Positions 37,120 through 49,800 of a stretch of DNA of 64,000 nucleotides are shown one piece after another. The translations under genes were made by a program, and so were the position numbers. Location: the NCBI GenBank assembly GCA_030141605.1, contig JAQGDQ010000047.1, positions 62,001 through 126,000 of the forward strand, given 5' to 3'. Source of the stretch: Tubiluchus corallicola (Eukaryota; Priapulida; Priapulimorpha; Priapulimorphida; Tubiluchidae). Every line of letters begins with the position of its first letter. The first letter of the stretch is position 1. Below the pieces are notes generated by a model, which did not search any database, had not been told where the DNA came from, and was given only the letters and a program-made list of their open reading frames with translations.

Positions 37120-37577
37120 CAGTGGACTCTCGTTACCAGAATCAAAATCGCGTTTCCCGAATTGATTCGGCATTTTCCTAGTGAAAATCCGCTCGTATAA
37201 GAATCACCCTTCTTTCGATAGTAGAATCAATTTTGGCGCCATCTCCATTGTCTCTCACGCCCTTACAAGGTTCTGCGCAGTGGGCGTGGCGGAAAAAAAT
37301 TATGTGCATTAAAAAAAATTTAAGGCAATTCTGGCATCATGAAATATTTACCCAACCATGAAATGAAAACATTAGTCTAGTAATTTTAGGTCCTTTTTAG
37401 GCCAGAAAAACATTATGCTGTTTCATGTCGTTTCTAGCGTAATTTCGGGAAATAAATAATTTTTATGTGCATAAAATTTTTTTAAAGCAATTCTGTGTCA
37501 TGCTCGTTATAAGAATCGCTTGTTATAAGAATCACTTTGCCTTCTCCCGAGGTGATTCTTATAACGAGAGTCCACTG
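37120..37577. mobile_element. pogo/Tc1-mariner-type MITE, complete copy
   Basis: 458 bp with inverted ends CAGTGGACTCTCGTTA...TAACGAGAGTCCACTG, flanked by TA on both sides (37118-37119 and 37578-37579). Repeated 'ttataagaatcac' words lie inside both ends. There is no transposase frame. TA target and CAG-start termini are typical of pogo/Tigger-like non-autonomous elements. Confidence 0.9.
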
Positions 37578-38734
37578 TATCTCTTCAAGCTCATGATTTC
37601 AATTTTCGTGTAACCTATTTTCTCTCCTACTTTTTCTGAACTCATACCATAGGTTCCATTTTCTGTGATGTAATCACTTAAACACTTGTAGAGATTAACA
37701 TTCTTTAGTTCACCCACTTTAACATGTAATCCTTCAAGCTTTTTTCATTTTTCAGTTTCCTAGGGTTTAGAGGTATGTACTGCAACTTTTCCACACTGAA
37801 TGTAATTTTTTAATTCTTCCATTCTTATGAAGCTCTTTGTAGATTTTGTTACTATTTCCTCTATTCTCAGAGGCCTACTCAATATATATCAGACAAAAAT
37901 TCAAGTAACTATGCTCACATCACTGTCAAAGTATACAACACTACTTTATCAGTACTAGAGCAACACATAACTGGATCCGGCACTGTGCATTGTTTTATTG
38001 TTTCCCAACCTTAACGTTTTTTGCATTATACCAAATTGTGTGACAATTCTGACGGTTGCCTATTCATTTAACTGTATAGTAAATTTAAGCTCTTTTATTG
38101 TAATCCCATGTGCCATAAATCTGTCTTGAGTAGCAGTAAGGCTGTCATGTTTAAATGTTTACTGATTTTTGTAAATGATAAACGGTTCCCTTCACCTTGC
38201 TTTTGACAAGACTAACAAGACTGATAAACTTGTTTTCTTTAACAAAAAAATCATACTGAGAATGTACACTGATAAACTTACTATACTTACTAATTTCCTG
38301 GTTGCTAATACGTTAGTGAAGCGCGTGTGATTTTATTTATTTAATCCTGGAACTGAAGAGTAAAACTAGTACTTAGATAAAATAAACTACTAGCTTTGAA
38401 CATTCCAAGTTGCTGATAAGCAGCAGCAGCCTGACCAGCCTGAACAGCCAAAGTTGCTTTTTTTGCTCTTCTGAGGCTGTCACAACATAATTAATCACCA
38501 CTGATCACTTTTCTTACCTATGCGTTAGGCATCTAAGACAAGGCAATATTTCCATAAACGGCTTCGTAAGTTTATGTAATACACGCATGCTAGAACAAGT
38601 GAGGAAGACAAATTTGACAGAACATTAAACTAAAATTCCCATATTCCTGCCCAACCTTTTCCTGTTTTCCAGTTGTAATAAACAACTAGATATTATAACA
38701 TAGATCACTATACTTTCAAACTTTTTTGTACTGC

Positions 38735-38903
38735 CTATTTTGGGACTGCTAAAAAAATTGGCATTACAGCGAGTTTGGCATTATAACGAGGTGCATTAAT
38801 ATATGTCTGTGCAAATATACATATTTTGTTTTGATAAAAATTTGGGGTGTTAAGCAAAGTTGCCATTATAAAGGGAAGCGGGCATTATAATGAGGTTTGA
38901 CTG
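38735..38903. mobile_element. Solo end of a second pogo-like element
   Basis: The right terminus 'cattataatgaggtttgact' continues to 'g' and then TA. In reverse complement it begins CAGTCAAACCTCATTATAA, a Tigger/pogo-style end. Internally 'ggcattataacgaggtg' repeats the motif. The left end is not present, so the copy is truncated. Confidence 0.6.
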
Positions 38904-41879
38904 TACAATATTTAAAACTCTGCCAATATTTATAAGAAAATTTATGTGTTAGATTATCAAAATGTTAGTCTTGAATACATGGAATGGGTCAAAAGAGCAT
39001 TAGCAGCAAATAGCTTAGCCAATCATCCAACAGCAGTGATTAAAGCATCTGGCCAGTGTATTCAATCTAGACCGTACAGATAAAAACCAACATTACAAAA
39101 GGTGATATGGCATGAGCTGTCAGTTTATATTCCCGCCCACATGCACCAAGCAAACTTTTGTATAATATTGTAAACTAGAAAAAGTGAGAGGTAAATTTAT
39201 GTGAACTGAGCTTCAAAGCCTTGCTTGCAAAGTGATATTTCTGTGACGCATCATTCTAAACAAATTGTGCAGGTAAAGTTTGACTGAAATTTATGGCTTC
39301 ATTTCATAATCATTGGTATGAGTCGCTGTTTAGTGGACACCAACACAATAAAGTATTATGTTATATGTAGAATCACGGATATGTAGAGTCACGGATATGT
39401 AGAATCAATGGCCTAATTGTCTCAAATACAAATGTAAATACAATGCTCCTATGCAAAGCTATATAAAAACTGCCGGCAGTTGACTCAAATAACTCCGTAT
39501 AATCAACTTTAAACCACTGACACACAAAAGCCACACACGTGTTGTTACACACTGCTTGGATGTACACAAAGTGACGGCCTGCCAACTAGCGGTCAGCTCG
39601 TGAAATAATGGACTGTGTCCATAGTATGCGGGAATTTTAGCGAACCAGATTTTGTTGTAATTCTTCAATACCCGTAAAATCGAGGTCCAGTAAACCTAGA
39701 TATGAGTGTAGCATAATTTATGCTAGAATTCTTGCAACACCATATATTGTAATATAATTACAAGAGTACTGAAATGAGTGGATATTATAAAGTGGAATTT
39801 CTGTATATAAGTTACTTTACTAACATCCCATTTACCTGTTTTAGTATAGTAACATTCTGTTGTCTTTACAATGTGTATATTCTTATGCAAAATTTATTGC
39901 GTCAAGGCCATCCGTGCAAAATTTGCAAATATTTCTAGCATGCATTAATTTTTTTGTTTTTCAGTATACAAATAGCTTACAGCGTGTAAACGAAATCGTT
40001 TCGTTTGTATGTGTCCTGTACGTTATAATTAATAATATTGATAATTTTGTGGCTTTGGAATAACAATCATAGATAGTACATAAAAACGAGTTACAAAGTT
40101 TAGAGAAGGACGGGATGGCAAAAGACCAAAAGATCATCTAGTCTGCCATCCCCAAATAGTGAGTCTAAAAAATAGTAATATAATTAATGCGATTTAGTAG
40201 ATTTAATAAACGTGACAGCCCTAATTAGCAGTATTGTGAGGTACCTTTTTTGACAGTGCAGCATCCCATTAGCTGAGAATATAAAAGAAGAGTTGTTTGA
40301 CCATCGTGAGCTGGGTCCAATTTATGTATTATGGAAAAATTATAATTACTGGTAGTGGTATAATCACAAAAAAATATACATTTTTGGGTAAAAACACCTA
40401 TAAAACTGGTATCAAAGCTCATGCAGCTATATGTACCAATTTACAGCCAGTTTCTTGCTTTACAATATTTGTCCTACTCAATGTTTGTTCAATCATTTTT
40501 AATCGAAACTATAATTACCTTTGACAAATTAACTTTAAATTCAACACGGTCAGTCACTGGCGTCAGCCATAGTCACTTTGACTTTTACCGTTGAAAAACA
40601 AAAAATTGAAAAATGAAAATACAGACCGAACTTGGTTGAGTACTGTGATTTCGGCCCTTTCTAGAGGTAACTATCTGTCTCTATGAACCAATCTATGACT
40701 TATATGCCGTGATTGCAATAGCCTCTAATGTCTGAACAAACTATATTGAAAAGTGAAAATAGTAGAAAATACAAACAAATTAACATTTAGCTTGAAGGAA
40801 ACAAAATAAGAAAATTAAGTTTATTAAGAAAAAAAAATGGAACGTAATTTAAGAAACGGAAAAATTTAAATGACACTTTTTTGCCAGACCAGTATACATA
40901 TTTATGTGACTGGCTAAATGCAAAATGTAACTATGAATTACAATTATTGCTTGAAAAGGAATGGAAAAAGCAAAATATATGTTAAAGGAAATTATGAGAA
41001 TCAAAATGAATAAAAAGTAGGTATTAAAGCGACGGACGTAAAAAAACTCAGAAAACTAAGGTTTCAAAAGACAATAATCATATCAGTTTCGAATAACTGT
41101 GAAATTTGCATACTTGTGTATAGTTAAAAAACATTGGGAGAGGCCAGAAAAAATGCAAAAAGAGATGATGAGAATTCTGGATTAAAAAATAAAAAAGTAT
41201 GCTAGCAAAAACAGGCTCTAAACTTGGTCCACGTAAAAATGGGTGTATTATAAAGAGCAATTTTTATTATTCACTGACGAATTTTGATGAAAATTGATTA
41301 GCAAAACAAATAGTACTTGAGCAAGAGAAAGACATAGACATTTTTATTTATCTCCTCATTTACACAAGAATACAGACTATAATTGCTAATTGAATAGTTA
41401 TAATCAGGCTAAATTATGCAGAAAGGAGAGAGTTACAGGGTGCAGGAGAAAGGGTAGCGAAAGATCAATTAGTTATCAAGTCAGCAAAAGGACATAAACA
41501 CTGTTGGTATTCTGAAATAACAGAGATTATGGAACGAAAAACAAATTCGAGAAACCTTAAAATAATTTTAAAAATGTGAATGGAAAAAAGAAACAAAGAA
41601 TTATAAACCAGGAAATATTGCAAGAGCATAAAGAGAGTACACAGAACAACAAAACTGGAGAGATATGAAAAACAAATTATTTAAAGTATGCACGAGTGAG
41701 TGTGAAGTTACAGATCAAAAATAGAATGAAAATCAAGTAAAATACCTTATCCGTTATCCAAGAATACCTTATCCAAAGAAATAAGGACCTAGATGGTAAC
41801 TATCTATAAATGATCCTCTTTCATACGCCTTATGAACTGCACGATGCCTAAAGAACTGTGATCTGATGTTGGTTCTAGC
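38904..41879. other. Intergenic region between zinc-finger genes B and C
   Basis: AT-rich. A less AT-rich stretch at 39460-39660 has promoter-like composition but no coding evidence. From about 40600 to 41720 the plus strand is strongly purine-rich and resembles decayed LINE sense sequence, without recognisable motifs. Confidence 0.45.
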
Positions 41880-43650
41880 TGGCTGCACAAATAACTTAGA
41901 TTCTTGACCACAAAGAACTCTGTGAAGCCTGGATAAAGTCTGCCTCAGTCAGAACAGTATTTCTGCTAATCATTTTGAAGCAGTTCACAAGGTCTACAGC
42001 CTCACGTCTCTGCTCAAGAGTAGAAGTTGAAGCGGGATCAAAATCAATAACAAGACGAGAACATCTATCCTGAGTTCTTTCGAGAGCATTCTTGAGAGTA
42101 GCATACTGGGGTGACCATACAACTGACGCGTATTCCAGAATGGGTGGAACAACAGCTCTATAGAGAGGAATAAGTACTGCTGCATTTCTCGAAATCACAT
42201 ACCGCTTATTCACGCCAATACGAGGCTTTGCTTTAGCAATGATATGATTCACACGGAAATTCCATTTAAGGTCATTAGAAATCATAACTCCCAAGTCTCT
42301 GATACAACTTTTTTCAGCTATTTGAGCATTATTTAGATAGTAAGGTGTAATAGATTAGGCTGTATTCTAAGTAAAGCACATTTACTGGGGTTTAAGTGTC
42401 ATCAACCATTTACTGCACCAGTCTAAAATTTCATCCAAGTGATGTAAAATCTAAAGATCACGATGGTCCCAAATTGGACGAAAGGGCTTTAAATCATCAT
42501 CAAATAATGGGATGCTAGTCACTGTGGAAATACAATCGGTAATATCATTTATAAAAATAAGGAAGCAGTATGGGCCACTCAAAGTTCCTTGAGGGATACC
42601 ACTTATAACGGGGTGCTGTTCAGTGGTTAAACTGTTAAGAACAACACGTTGGAAATGATGAGTAAGAAAGTAACTGAACCACTTAAAAGCTTACCTCTTA
42701 TACCAGAATATTCCATAAGTAAGAGACGTTTGTGGGGGACAGAATCAAATGCCTTTATGAGATCAAGATAAAGTACATCAACGCCAAGGAAAGTAGAATC
42801 ATTGAAGAAGCAATTCTATAGATTTAAACACGACAATAGATTAGAGACGACTGAATGAAGAGGAAGAGAGCCATGCTGGGGCTTACATATTCATTCAGTT
42901 TGAATAATAAAAGGTTAGAATCTCGTCCCACTATACGGATTCAAAGCATTTGACAACTACAGATGACAAAGATATGCAGCGAAGATCATCACACAAAGGA
43001 CATGCATTTGACTCTTTAGAGATGGGGTTAACGTTACAGTTAAGCCAGCATTGGCGGAGCACTCCAGAATCAAGACACTTACGGAAAAAAGGAAAAGAGG
43101 GAGAGCAAGCTGCAGAGCACAGGATTTCAAAATAAAGCCATGAACTTCATCGGGCTCTGTAGCCATAAATGGTGTTAATTTAATAAGCTTAGCATATACA
43201 TTGTTAATACTGAAATTAATGTCATTCAGAGAATCAGCATTCCAGCCAGAAGCAATAGGCAAAAGGCAAGACATTATCATCAGGCTCATGGGTGAAGAAA
43301 GAACAGAAAGCATCATTTATTGTAGAAGCGACCTTTTTCGGACAAGTAACAACATCATTGTTACAATCTTTAATGCAATTTGGTTGGAAGACTTCAAGAA
43401 GCTTTTACTAATTGAAGAATTTGTTGCCATTTTTGCTCAACCTACTTGCAAGACTATTTTTGTACGTCATCCTTGCATGGCGAATAGACAACCTTAACTG
43501 CTGGGATTGTCTGGTATACTCAGCAAAAGCGCTACACAGATTAGTAAGGTTCCACAGCCTCCAAAGTTTAAGATTCTCAAATTTAGCTCGATGGACACAT
43601 TTATCATTTTCCCAGGGTGCACACAATTTTTTACACACAAATTTAGAGGT
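41880..43650 (-). mobile_element. Decayed non-LTR retrotransposon (LINE), reverse-transcriptase region
   Basis: Minus-strand pieces follow the order of a LINE ORF2 protein. Near 43408-43638 is the linker before the RT (SIRHARMTYKNSLASRL). Near 43080-43170 is PDEVHGFILKSCA. Near 42725-42790 is LDLIKAFDSVPHKRL. Near 42540-42605 is GIPQGTLSGPYCFLIFINDI. Near 42485-42510 is the catalytic-box remnant LFDDDL. At 41896-42294 is the C-terminal domain (LYRAVVPPILEYASVVW). Frames are interrupted between pieces, so the copy is dead. The family is CR1/Jockey-like by motif; the exact clade is undecided. Confidence 0.85.
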
Positions 43651-43654
43651 TCAT

Positions 43655-44010
43655 ATGACGGAATTGCAAAAGAAATAATTTTAAGTGAAAAGATTTGGCT
43701 TTGTCATAAGTGCAGAAAACAAGAAAATACTACAGAATATGCATTATGGCGTGAGAAGTTGAAAGAAATAAGAAATATAATGGTGTCAGGTTAAAAATTA
43801 TTACAACCTGTGAAATAGGTATTCTCATATGATAAGAGAATTTAAAGTGGTCATGGAATCTAGAGAAAGTAGATAGTAGTAGAAAAAAGTGTAATAAAAA
43901 GGAAAGGTGATACCTGTTTGTGCAAATAAGAATGGCTAGTATAATGACATCTAATGAAAAGATTTACTGTTCTTGCAAACTTGGATTGTGCTTATCTTGG
44001 TAATCATGAA
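43655..44010 (+). repeat. Dispersed repeat R1, copy 1 (LINE-tail-like)
   Basis: Shares an ordered series of words with 58690-59165 in the same orientation: 'aagtgcagaaaaca', 'tcatggaatc(t/g)agagaaa', 'tagatag(t/c)ag', 'tataatgac(a/g)tct' and 'ggattgtgctt'/'ggttgtgctt'. One frame encodes LCHKCRKQENTTEYALW, like the Cys-rich C-terminus of some LINE proteins. Confidence 0.55.
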
Positions 44011-44627
44011 CTGCTGCACTGCGGCAGTACCTGTCTCGGTACATACTCAGGACCCTCTTCGTTGGTATTTAGCGAGCCTACACAATGTACCAGCAAGCTT
44101 ACACTCCACTAATTGTTTACTTCCATTTCAATTGCCTTTGTTCTAATCTTTAATTCTTCCGGACCTTTGAACAGTCACTCTTCTTTTCGATATTCCATTG
44201 CTGCTTTAATTTATTCCAAATTAATTTTGTTTCATTATTTCACTATTTGAACTAAATACATCTCCTACCACTATATTCTACGTTCTTATGTTAAATAATT
44301 AGTCACAAAGTATTCTTTCTCCGTATGCTTTATTGGAAGTATTTCAGTGTTTGGCAATTATTATCATTAGTAACAAAACAGTAGAAAACATTTTCCTGCT
44401 CTTTGGCCCAGAGAGCTCATCGAATCATTAACTCATGCCAGTCAGTGACAGTTTAATAAGTAATCTAGTGGCACTACTGCAATGAGTTTAATGGCATGAA
44501 AATTTTTTCAGCATTTTTTTTTATTAGCTCTACCATAGTTAACACAATAGCCAATCTGTATAATGGCAAGGAAATAAAATTAATCATCTGAGTAGTCACG
44601 GTGATTCAGTACATTTAAAATTAACAA

Positions 44628-44786
44628 CTAAAGTTTAGCAATGTCTAGCTTCACTGGCAGTTGGTCAGATGATGGACCACCTGGAAAACTGCTGTCTCGG
44701 GGCGGTTCCACTTGCCACACTGCACCAGCAGCATGAACTGAGTTCGCTGTATGAACAAAACGTACTGCTTCTTCCAATAACAGGAA
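44628..44786 (-). other. Orphan coding-like exon candidate
   Basis: A 52-codon minus-strand frame (stop TAG 44630-44628) with clearly protein-like, GC-richer sequence such as VRFVHTANSVHAAGAVWQVE and PPRDSSFPGGPSSDQLP. Possible AG acceptors lie near 44770-44775. It lies 80 bases beyond the stop of zinc-finger gene C on the same strand and is not in the same ORF. It could be a terminal exon of another transcript or a repeat piece. Not recognised. Confidence 0.3.
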
Positions 44787-44866
44787 TCAGAACAAATGCA
44801 CAACATGCCTATTGGCCACCTTAGATGGCAATTGCTGTGTTATATAACAGAGAATAATTTATTTAG

Positions 44867-46150
44867 CTACTCATTCTCAACTTTTATTTTGTCACATAAA
44901 TTCTGTAGTGCACTGTGCTTACTTAATCTATGTTTCTTTAATGCATAAAGCCTGTGAAATGCCATACCACAAAACTCACACGCATGTTCTTTTTCACTGT
45001 GAATTCTCTTATGAGCCACTAAGTTGTGTTTGTCCTTAAAGGCTCTACCACACACCTCACAACTATGTGCTTTTGGTTTTAAGTGACTAAGCATGTGTGT
45101 GCGAATGTTAGTTTTATACTTGAGCATAACACCACAAATTCCACATTTATAATATTCTTTGCTGTGTCCTTGATTATGCCTGTGTAAATCAAATTTGGCT
45201 CGAAATGATTTCCCACATTCAGTGCAAAGAAATGGGCGGTCTTTTACAGTATGATACCGCTGATGTATATCTCTACGAGCTTTTTGCTTAAACATCTGAC
45301 CACACACATCACATTTAAAAGGCTTCGCGACAGAATGGACAGCTTTATGTCTATCCAAGTCACTTTTCTGTGCCCATCGCTTACCGCATAACTCACACAC
45401 ATATATTAACTGCTTTTTGTGAAAGTATCTGATATGACCCTGGAGGCTTTTGTAATACTTTTTACAATGTGGGCATACACCACTTTTTGCTTTTATGTTT
45501 AACAAAGTTTCCCTCCCTGTAATACTTGCCAGTTTCACTTGATCATCTTCCTCCTTAACATCTGTCACTTGACTGTCTTCACATTTTTTTGCTTCTAATA
45601 AAACATGTTCATTTGTAAGCAAAGGTACTGGGTGCCTGGAAATCAAGCCAGTTACTTCTTGAAAATTGATGTTTGCTTTTTCGGTGATTTCAGCAGTGTC
45701 TTTGTCAACCCCTGCCTCAGGTACAGTGAGGTCTGTTTTATTTAGAAGTTGTTTCTTACAAAATGATTCAAGTAAATGTGTCTCTTGCAAATGTGCTGGT
45801 TGTGCTAAGCGAGTTTCTGTTTCCGAGGAATTCCCTAAATTTTCTGTAAATGAATGACTCTCATCCAGTATTTTTTCAGCAGATAGAACATGCATTTCAG
45901 CATTATTATCACACTTTTCGTGTTTCAACACACTGTATGTTTCATTAACAGCATCATTGTCACAATTGTCTATGATATTTTCAGAAGAACATATAACCTG
46001 TACTTCTCCGTCGTCATCACTCATATCACACTCAAATACAACAGTCTCGGTGCAATGAACAGATCGACAATGTTGGTAGAAATAATCTTCATTCTTGAAA
46101 AGCTCTGAGCATACAGTACATTTGAAGTAAACTACAAGCATCCCTTTCAT
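44867..46150 (-). CDS. C2H2 zinc-finger protein, cluster gene C
   Basis: 427 residues. The N-terminal signature MKGMLVVYFKCTVCSELF...HCRSVHC forms a C2H2 finger (C11, C14, H27, H32). It is followed by an Asp/Glu-rich linker, then a short finger at about 226-244 (CPHCKKYYKSLQGHIRYFH; C-x2-C-x9-H-x4-H), then six standard C2H2 fingers; the inter-finger linkers are poorer matches to TGEKP than in genes A and B. The coding region is one exon with a 3' splice site (atttacag) 57 bases upstream of the ATG, suggesting a non-coding first exon. Probable nuclear DNA-binding regulator; the fifth-finger helix (KYKTNIRTH) is closest to gene D. Confidence 0.9.
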   Translation of the reverse strand: MKGMLVVYFKCTVCSELFKNEDYFYQHCRSVHCTETVVFECDMSDDDGEVQVICSSENIIDNCDNDAVNETYSVLKHEKCDNNAEMHVLSAEKILDESHSFTENLGNSSETETRLAQPAHLQETHLLESFCKKQLLNKTDLTVPEAGVDKDTAEITEKANINFQEVTGLISRHPVPLLTNEHVLLEAKKCEDSQVTDVKEEDDQVKLASITGRETLLNIKAKSGVCPHCKKYYKSLQGHIRYFHKKQLIYVCELCGKRWAQKSDLDRHKAVHSVAKPFKCDVCGQMFKQKARRDIHQRYHTVKDRPFLCTECGKSFRAKFDLHRHNQGHSKEYYKCGICGVMLKYKTNIRTHMLSHLKPKAHSCEVCGRAFKDKHNLVAHKRIHSEKEHACEFCGMAFHRLYALKKHRLSKHSALQNLCDKIKVENE

Positions 46151-47771
46151 TTTATCAGTCAGTCTTCACAACTCATCTAATATGACATCCATAGGTCTAG
46201 GTTATACCTGTAAATAAGAATTCAGAATGTCATACCTATTACGAAAATACCACAACACTGAATTTGTAAGCTATGTCACGTTAGTTATAGTTAATTACAT
46301 AAAGTAGTGACAAAACCAACATTGCGAAGGAAAGACATTTATGAAACAACATGCTCATTGCCCATAAGAAAAATGCTCTGAACAGTAAAGAACATGATAA
46401 TCCAAATGTCATAGCTTACAGACCTCAGTTTTCAAGTCTTTGTCCCTTCTTAAAAATTTGTATAACACTGCTTTTTTTCAGTTGCTTTGCATTTCTACAG
46501 TTAAGTTTTCAACAATTTTTTACTTTTACTATAAGAATAACCTAAGACAAATTTAACCATTCTTCTACTAAGTTGGAATAAAAATAATTTTGTTGAATTT
46601 TTCAATTTTCTCAGAAAAATTGTTACGATTTCATTTTGCCCATGTTTGCCATATTGCAAGACCTAACGGTTATTTTTAGTTGTAGCTCAAAAATGTAGTC
46701 TTTAGGATTTAACCCTAGCTAGCTTGTTACAACAAATCATTCCAGGTTTTGTCGAAAGCTGTTTAACTCAAATCTTACAGTTTTTTTTCAGCGCGAGTCT
46801 AACCTACCATTTGACAGAAGTGTATAGGAGCCACAAAATCTTTCAGAACACGAATGAAAAAATATGAAATCAGGAATGTCAACAGCCAAAGTCTACAATT
46901 CTCTTTCAAATTTCTTTTCCAATGTCTCTCAAAATTTTTTAAAACATGATCATAAATTAAAGTAAAATTTTGATAAAACTGTATGGTATGTACTTCATCA
47001 ATTATAATAATGAACTGTTTGGCATAAATATCATTGAGGCCAGGGTTAGCTATTACTATTCATTAGGCTACCTTAATGAACAGCAACCTTATTGCATTGA
47101 AGCGAATTGTCTTTTGTATTTGACAGTGGTCCAGACATTTCATGTATTTTAATAAACCAAAATTTAAAGCAAAAGCCACATCTCTAGGAAGTTGAGCTTA
47201 TTTTAATATTTGAGAAAAATGTTAGAAAGTTCCAGCAATAAAATTGGAATAAACACCTTGTGTAATTAGTAAAACAATTTAAAATCACCATTACTTCAAA
47301 CTTGGCAATGCTAATTTTGAACAAAAAATAGCATCAACAGTTATCATACAATATAAACACTTGTCCTGCCAGATGCTTAAGGGACTTTTTTGCAGTTGCA
47401 ATTACTATTATTAACTACAAAAACAATCCAAAACATTAAACAAGAGATTATTAATACTATATTTTTGTGTTGCTTTTGGTGAGTCCTGAATCCTGTTACC
47501 CACTGCATAATCAAAACCAGTTACTGACCAAAATACAACTGATATCCAACTTGGCCAATTAATGCAGACAAAGTAACAGAATTATTTTAAAAAGCTAAAA
47601 GTGAGCTTTATAAATTATTTGTAATTATATTGTGTAATAATAACTCATTTTAAAGTATAATCTTGTGGATTAAAGCAGCTTTAAGCTACATAAGCACTTT
47701 ATTGCAGATGGATCTGATGACTAATTTTTACATAAACGCAGTTAAACACAAAAATTTAGTCAGCTAGAATA

Positions 47772-47930
47772 ATGGCAGGTGAACTGCAGAAGCTTTGTTA
47801 TGCGTGCATTCATGCTGTCCACAGCTTACATCATCTTTTTTCCAAATATGCTCGCAGCGAGGTTCGTTTGGCGGGGAATACCAATGATTTATATTATGTA
47901 GTAATTTCAATACATTTAAGTGTATATTAA
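47772..47930 (+). other. Short ATG-led open frame
   Basis: 52 codons. The first 34 (MAGELQKLCYACIHAVHS, HLFSKYARSE) look protein-like and the rest AT-rich. No good GT donor follows the coding-like part and no family is recognised. It could be a first exon or chance. Confidence 0.2.
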
Positions 47931-48530
47931 AATACAATGAATATTGTTCGAGGGTTAGTTTTTCCCTTAATTCACTTTAAAATATTCTGTAAATCACTGA
48001 ACACTTATACTACCAAAAGAATTTTGCCCAGCAAAAATATAATTTAAGTGATTAAAACATTGTGAACAGAATTCTTCAGGAGACCCGCGAAATGGATGTA
48101 GGCCTTATAGCCTATATGTGCTATAATGTCTACTGTATTAGCTGTACTGAGTAGAAGTGCGGAAGGGCCCTCCAAGAAACCTAACAGACAACCATGGGGC
48201 AATAACTAAAAATGCTGCTGATTGATGCTGTCTGTTTCCCAATTTAATAAAACTGTCAACTTATCGTGCTGTCATGAAATCATATACAATCGATTTCATG
48301 AGTTAACCAGTGATTCAGAAATTCTTCGACATGTTACTAAGTATGAAGCTAGATTAAAGACAGGTTTTTAGTGGGCAACTGAATGCTTGCCAAATTATGC
48401 ACTTGTGTAATTTTGTTATAAAAGCTAGAACAAAGTTTTACACTTGTCACACACTTTTGAGACAACAGAGTTGGCTGTCTGACAATGTCTTACTTTTGTT
48501 TATCATTTAACGCATGTCGTTTTTTCCAGT

Positions 48531-48571
48531 AATATAATATGATATGATATGATATAATATAATATAATATG
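48531..48571. repeat. ATATG/ATAAT microsatellite
   Basis: Tandem five-base units (gatat, aatat) over about 40 bases. Confidence 0.85.
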
Positions 48572-49149
48572 TTATTAACCTTAATGTTGATGTGAGTTTA
48601 GACACAGGAACATTTGGTATTTATAATTTTTCAGTCAACACACTTTATAAGTTTGGATTAACTGTTTCACACACTTACTCGAATAGTGTGTGCATGTGCA
48701 ACGCAATAACCCCTAAATAGATGCATCTCAGAATTATTTAAAAATAACTCTCCGAGCCTTAGAAATAAACATGCCTCATAGTTTTGTCTTGGTCTATCTT
48801 ACGCATTCTCACAATTGCATTGATGATTAAATATAAAGACGTAATCAATCAATCAAGACATATTCATGAGGAAAATTAATTTTTGGGGACATAATCATAC
48901 TCAAGAAATGTCGTGATATTAGAATTACAATTTGCGTCGAAGTTTGATTACCTTATCAACCGATCAGCAGTTTGTCACTGTTTGTCAAAACGTCTGATAC
49001 AAAAACATCTAGCTCTTCTTCCCTTTAGCCACCAAAAAGAACATCACTGTGAACAATCAACTGAACTATCTTTTGGTCATCGAGCTGCTTCAATTTGCAA
49101 ATCTAATGAATATTGGAATAATTTTTTAAAACAAATCAAATTTATTTTT

Positions 49150-49800
49150 ATCTAAGAATATGCTTACCACTAATTGCAAAAACGAAGCTGATATTAACGT
49201 TAAAATGGGTACTAATACTATTGAGCGTGCAAATGAAGTGAAATATTTAGGAATATGGATTGATTCCAAGCTATCCCGGAAATCATATATCCAGCATGTT
49301 TCCCATAAGATAAGTAATTGGCTTGGTATATAGAGTTAGCTATTACTTAGATTTTTCATCCATTAAGCTATTATATACTAGTATATTCATGCCACATTTC
49401 CTCTAAAGCATATTAGCCTGGGGCTGTGCAGCTGTCAAAACAATCCACCCCGTAACCTCAGCACAAAACCGTATGATACAAATTATGATTTACTCTAATA
49501 GACAAGACCACAAGACACATCTTCATTTTAATCTCAACATTGTAAAATTTCAGGACATTTACCAGCTTGAACTGGCAAAGTTAATGTTCATATTTAAACA
49601 CCATTTGTTTTATCTCTATTTTCAAATTATTACACCACTGCTTCTACTGTTTATCGTTACCCAACCAGATTTTCATATATTTAGTCATATTTCATTGAAA
49701 GATTCAATACTATTACCGGCCAAAATTATCCAAGATGTAAATGTGCCGCACTATAGAACTCACTCCAAATGGAGTAATATCAGAGTCTTATCTTAAATTG
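49150..49800 (+). mobile_element. LINE 3' fragment (C-terminus of the reverse-transcriptase protein)
   Basis: Plus-strand translation shows the post-RT signature ANEVKYLGIWIDSKLS, then frames broken by a stop, then LAWGCAAVKTIHPVTSAQNR and a C-terminal His/Asn-rich region with the RTHSKWSN motif. This is the typical order of the C-terminus of L2/CR1/Rex-like LINEs. At least two interruptions show it is inactive. Confidence 0.75.

Larger units (their letters stand above)
46208..49149. other. Intergenic region upstream of zinc-finger gene C
   Basis: AT-rich. Should hold the promoter and non-coding first exon of gene C, which I cannot place. Contains a short ATG-led frame at 47772-47930 and an AT pentanucleotide tract at 48531-48571, listed separately. 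Confidence 0.5.
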
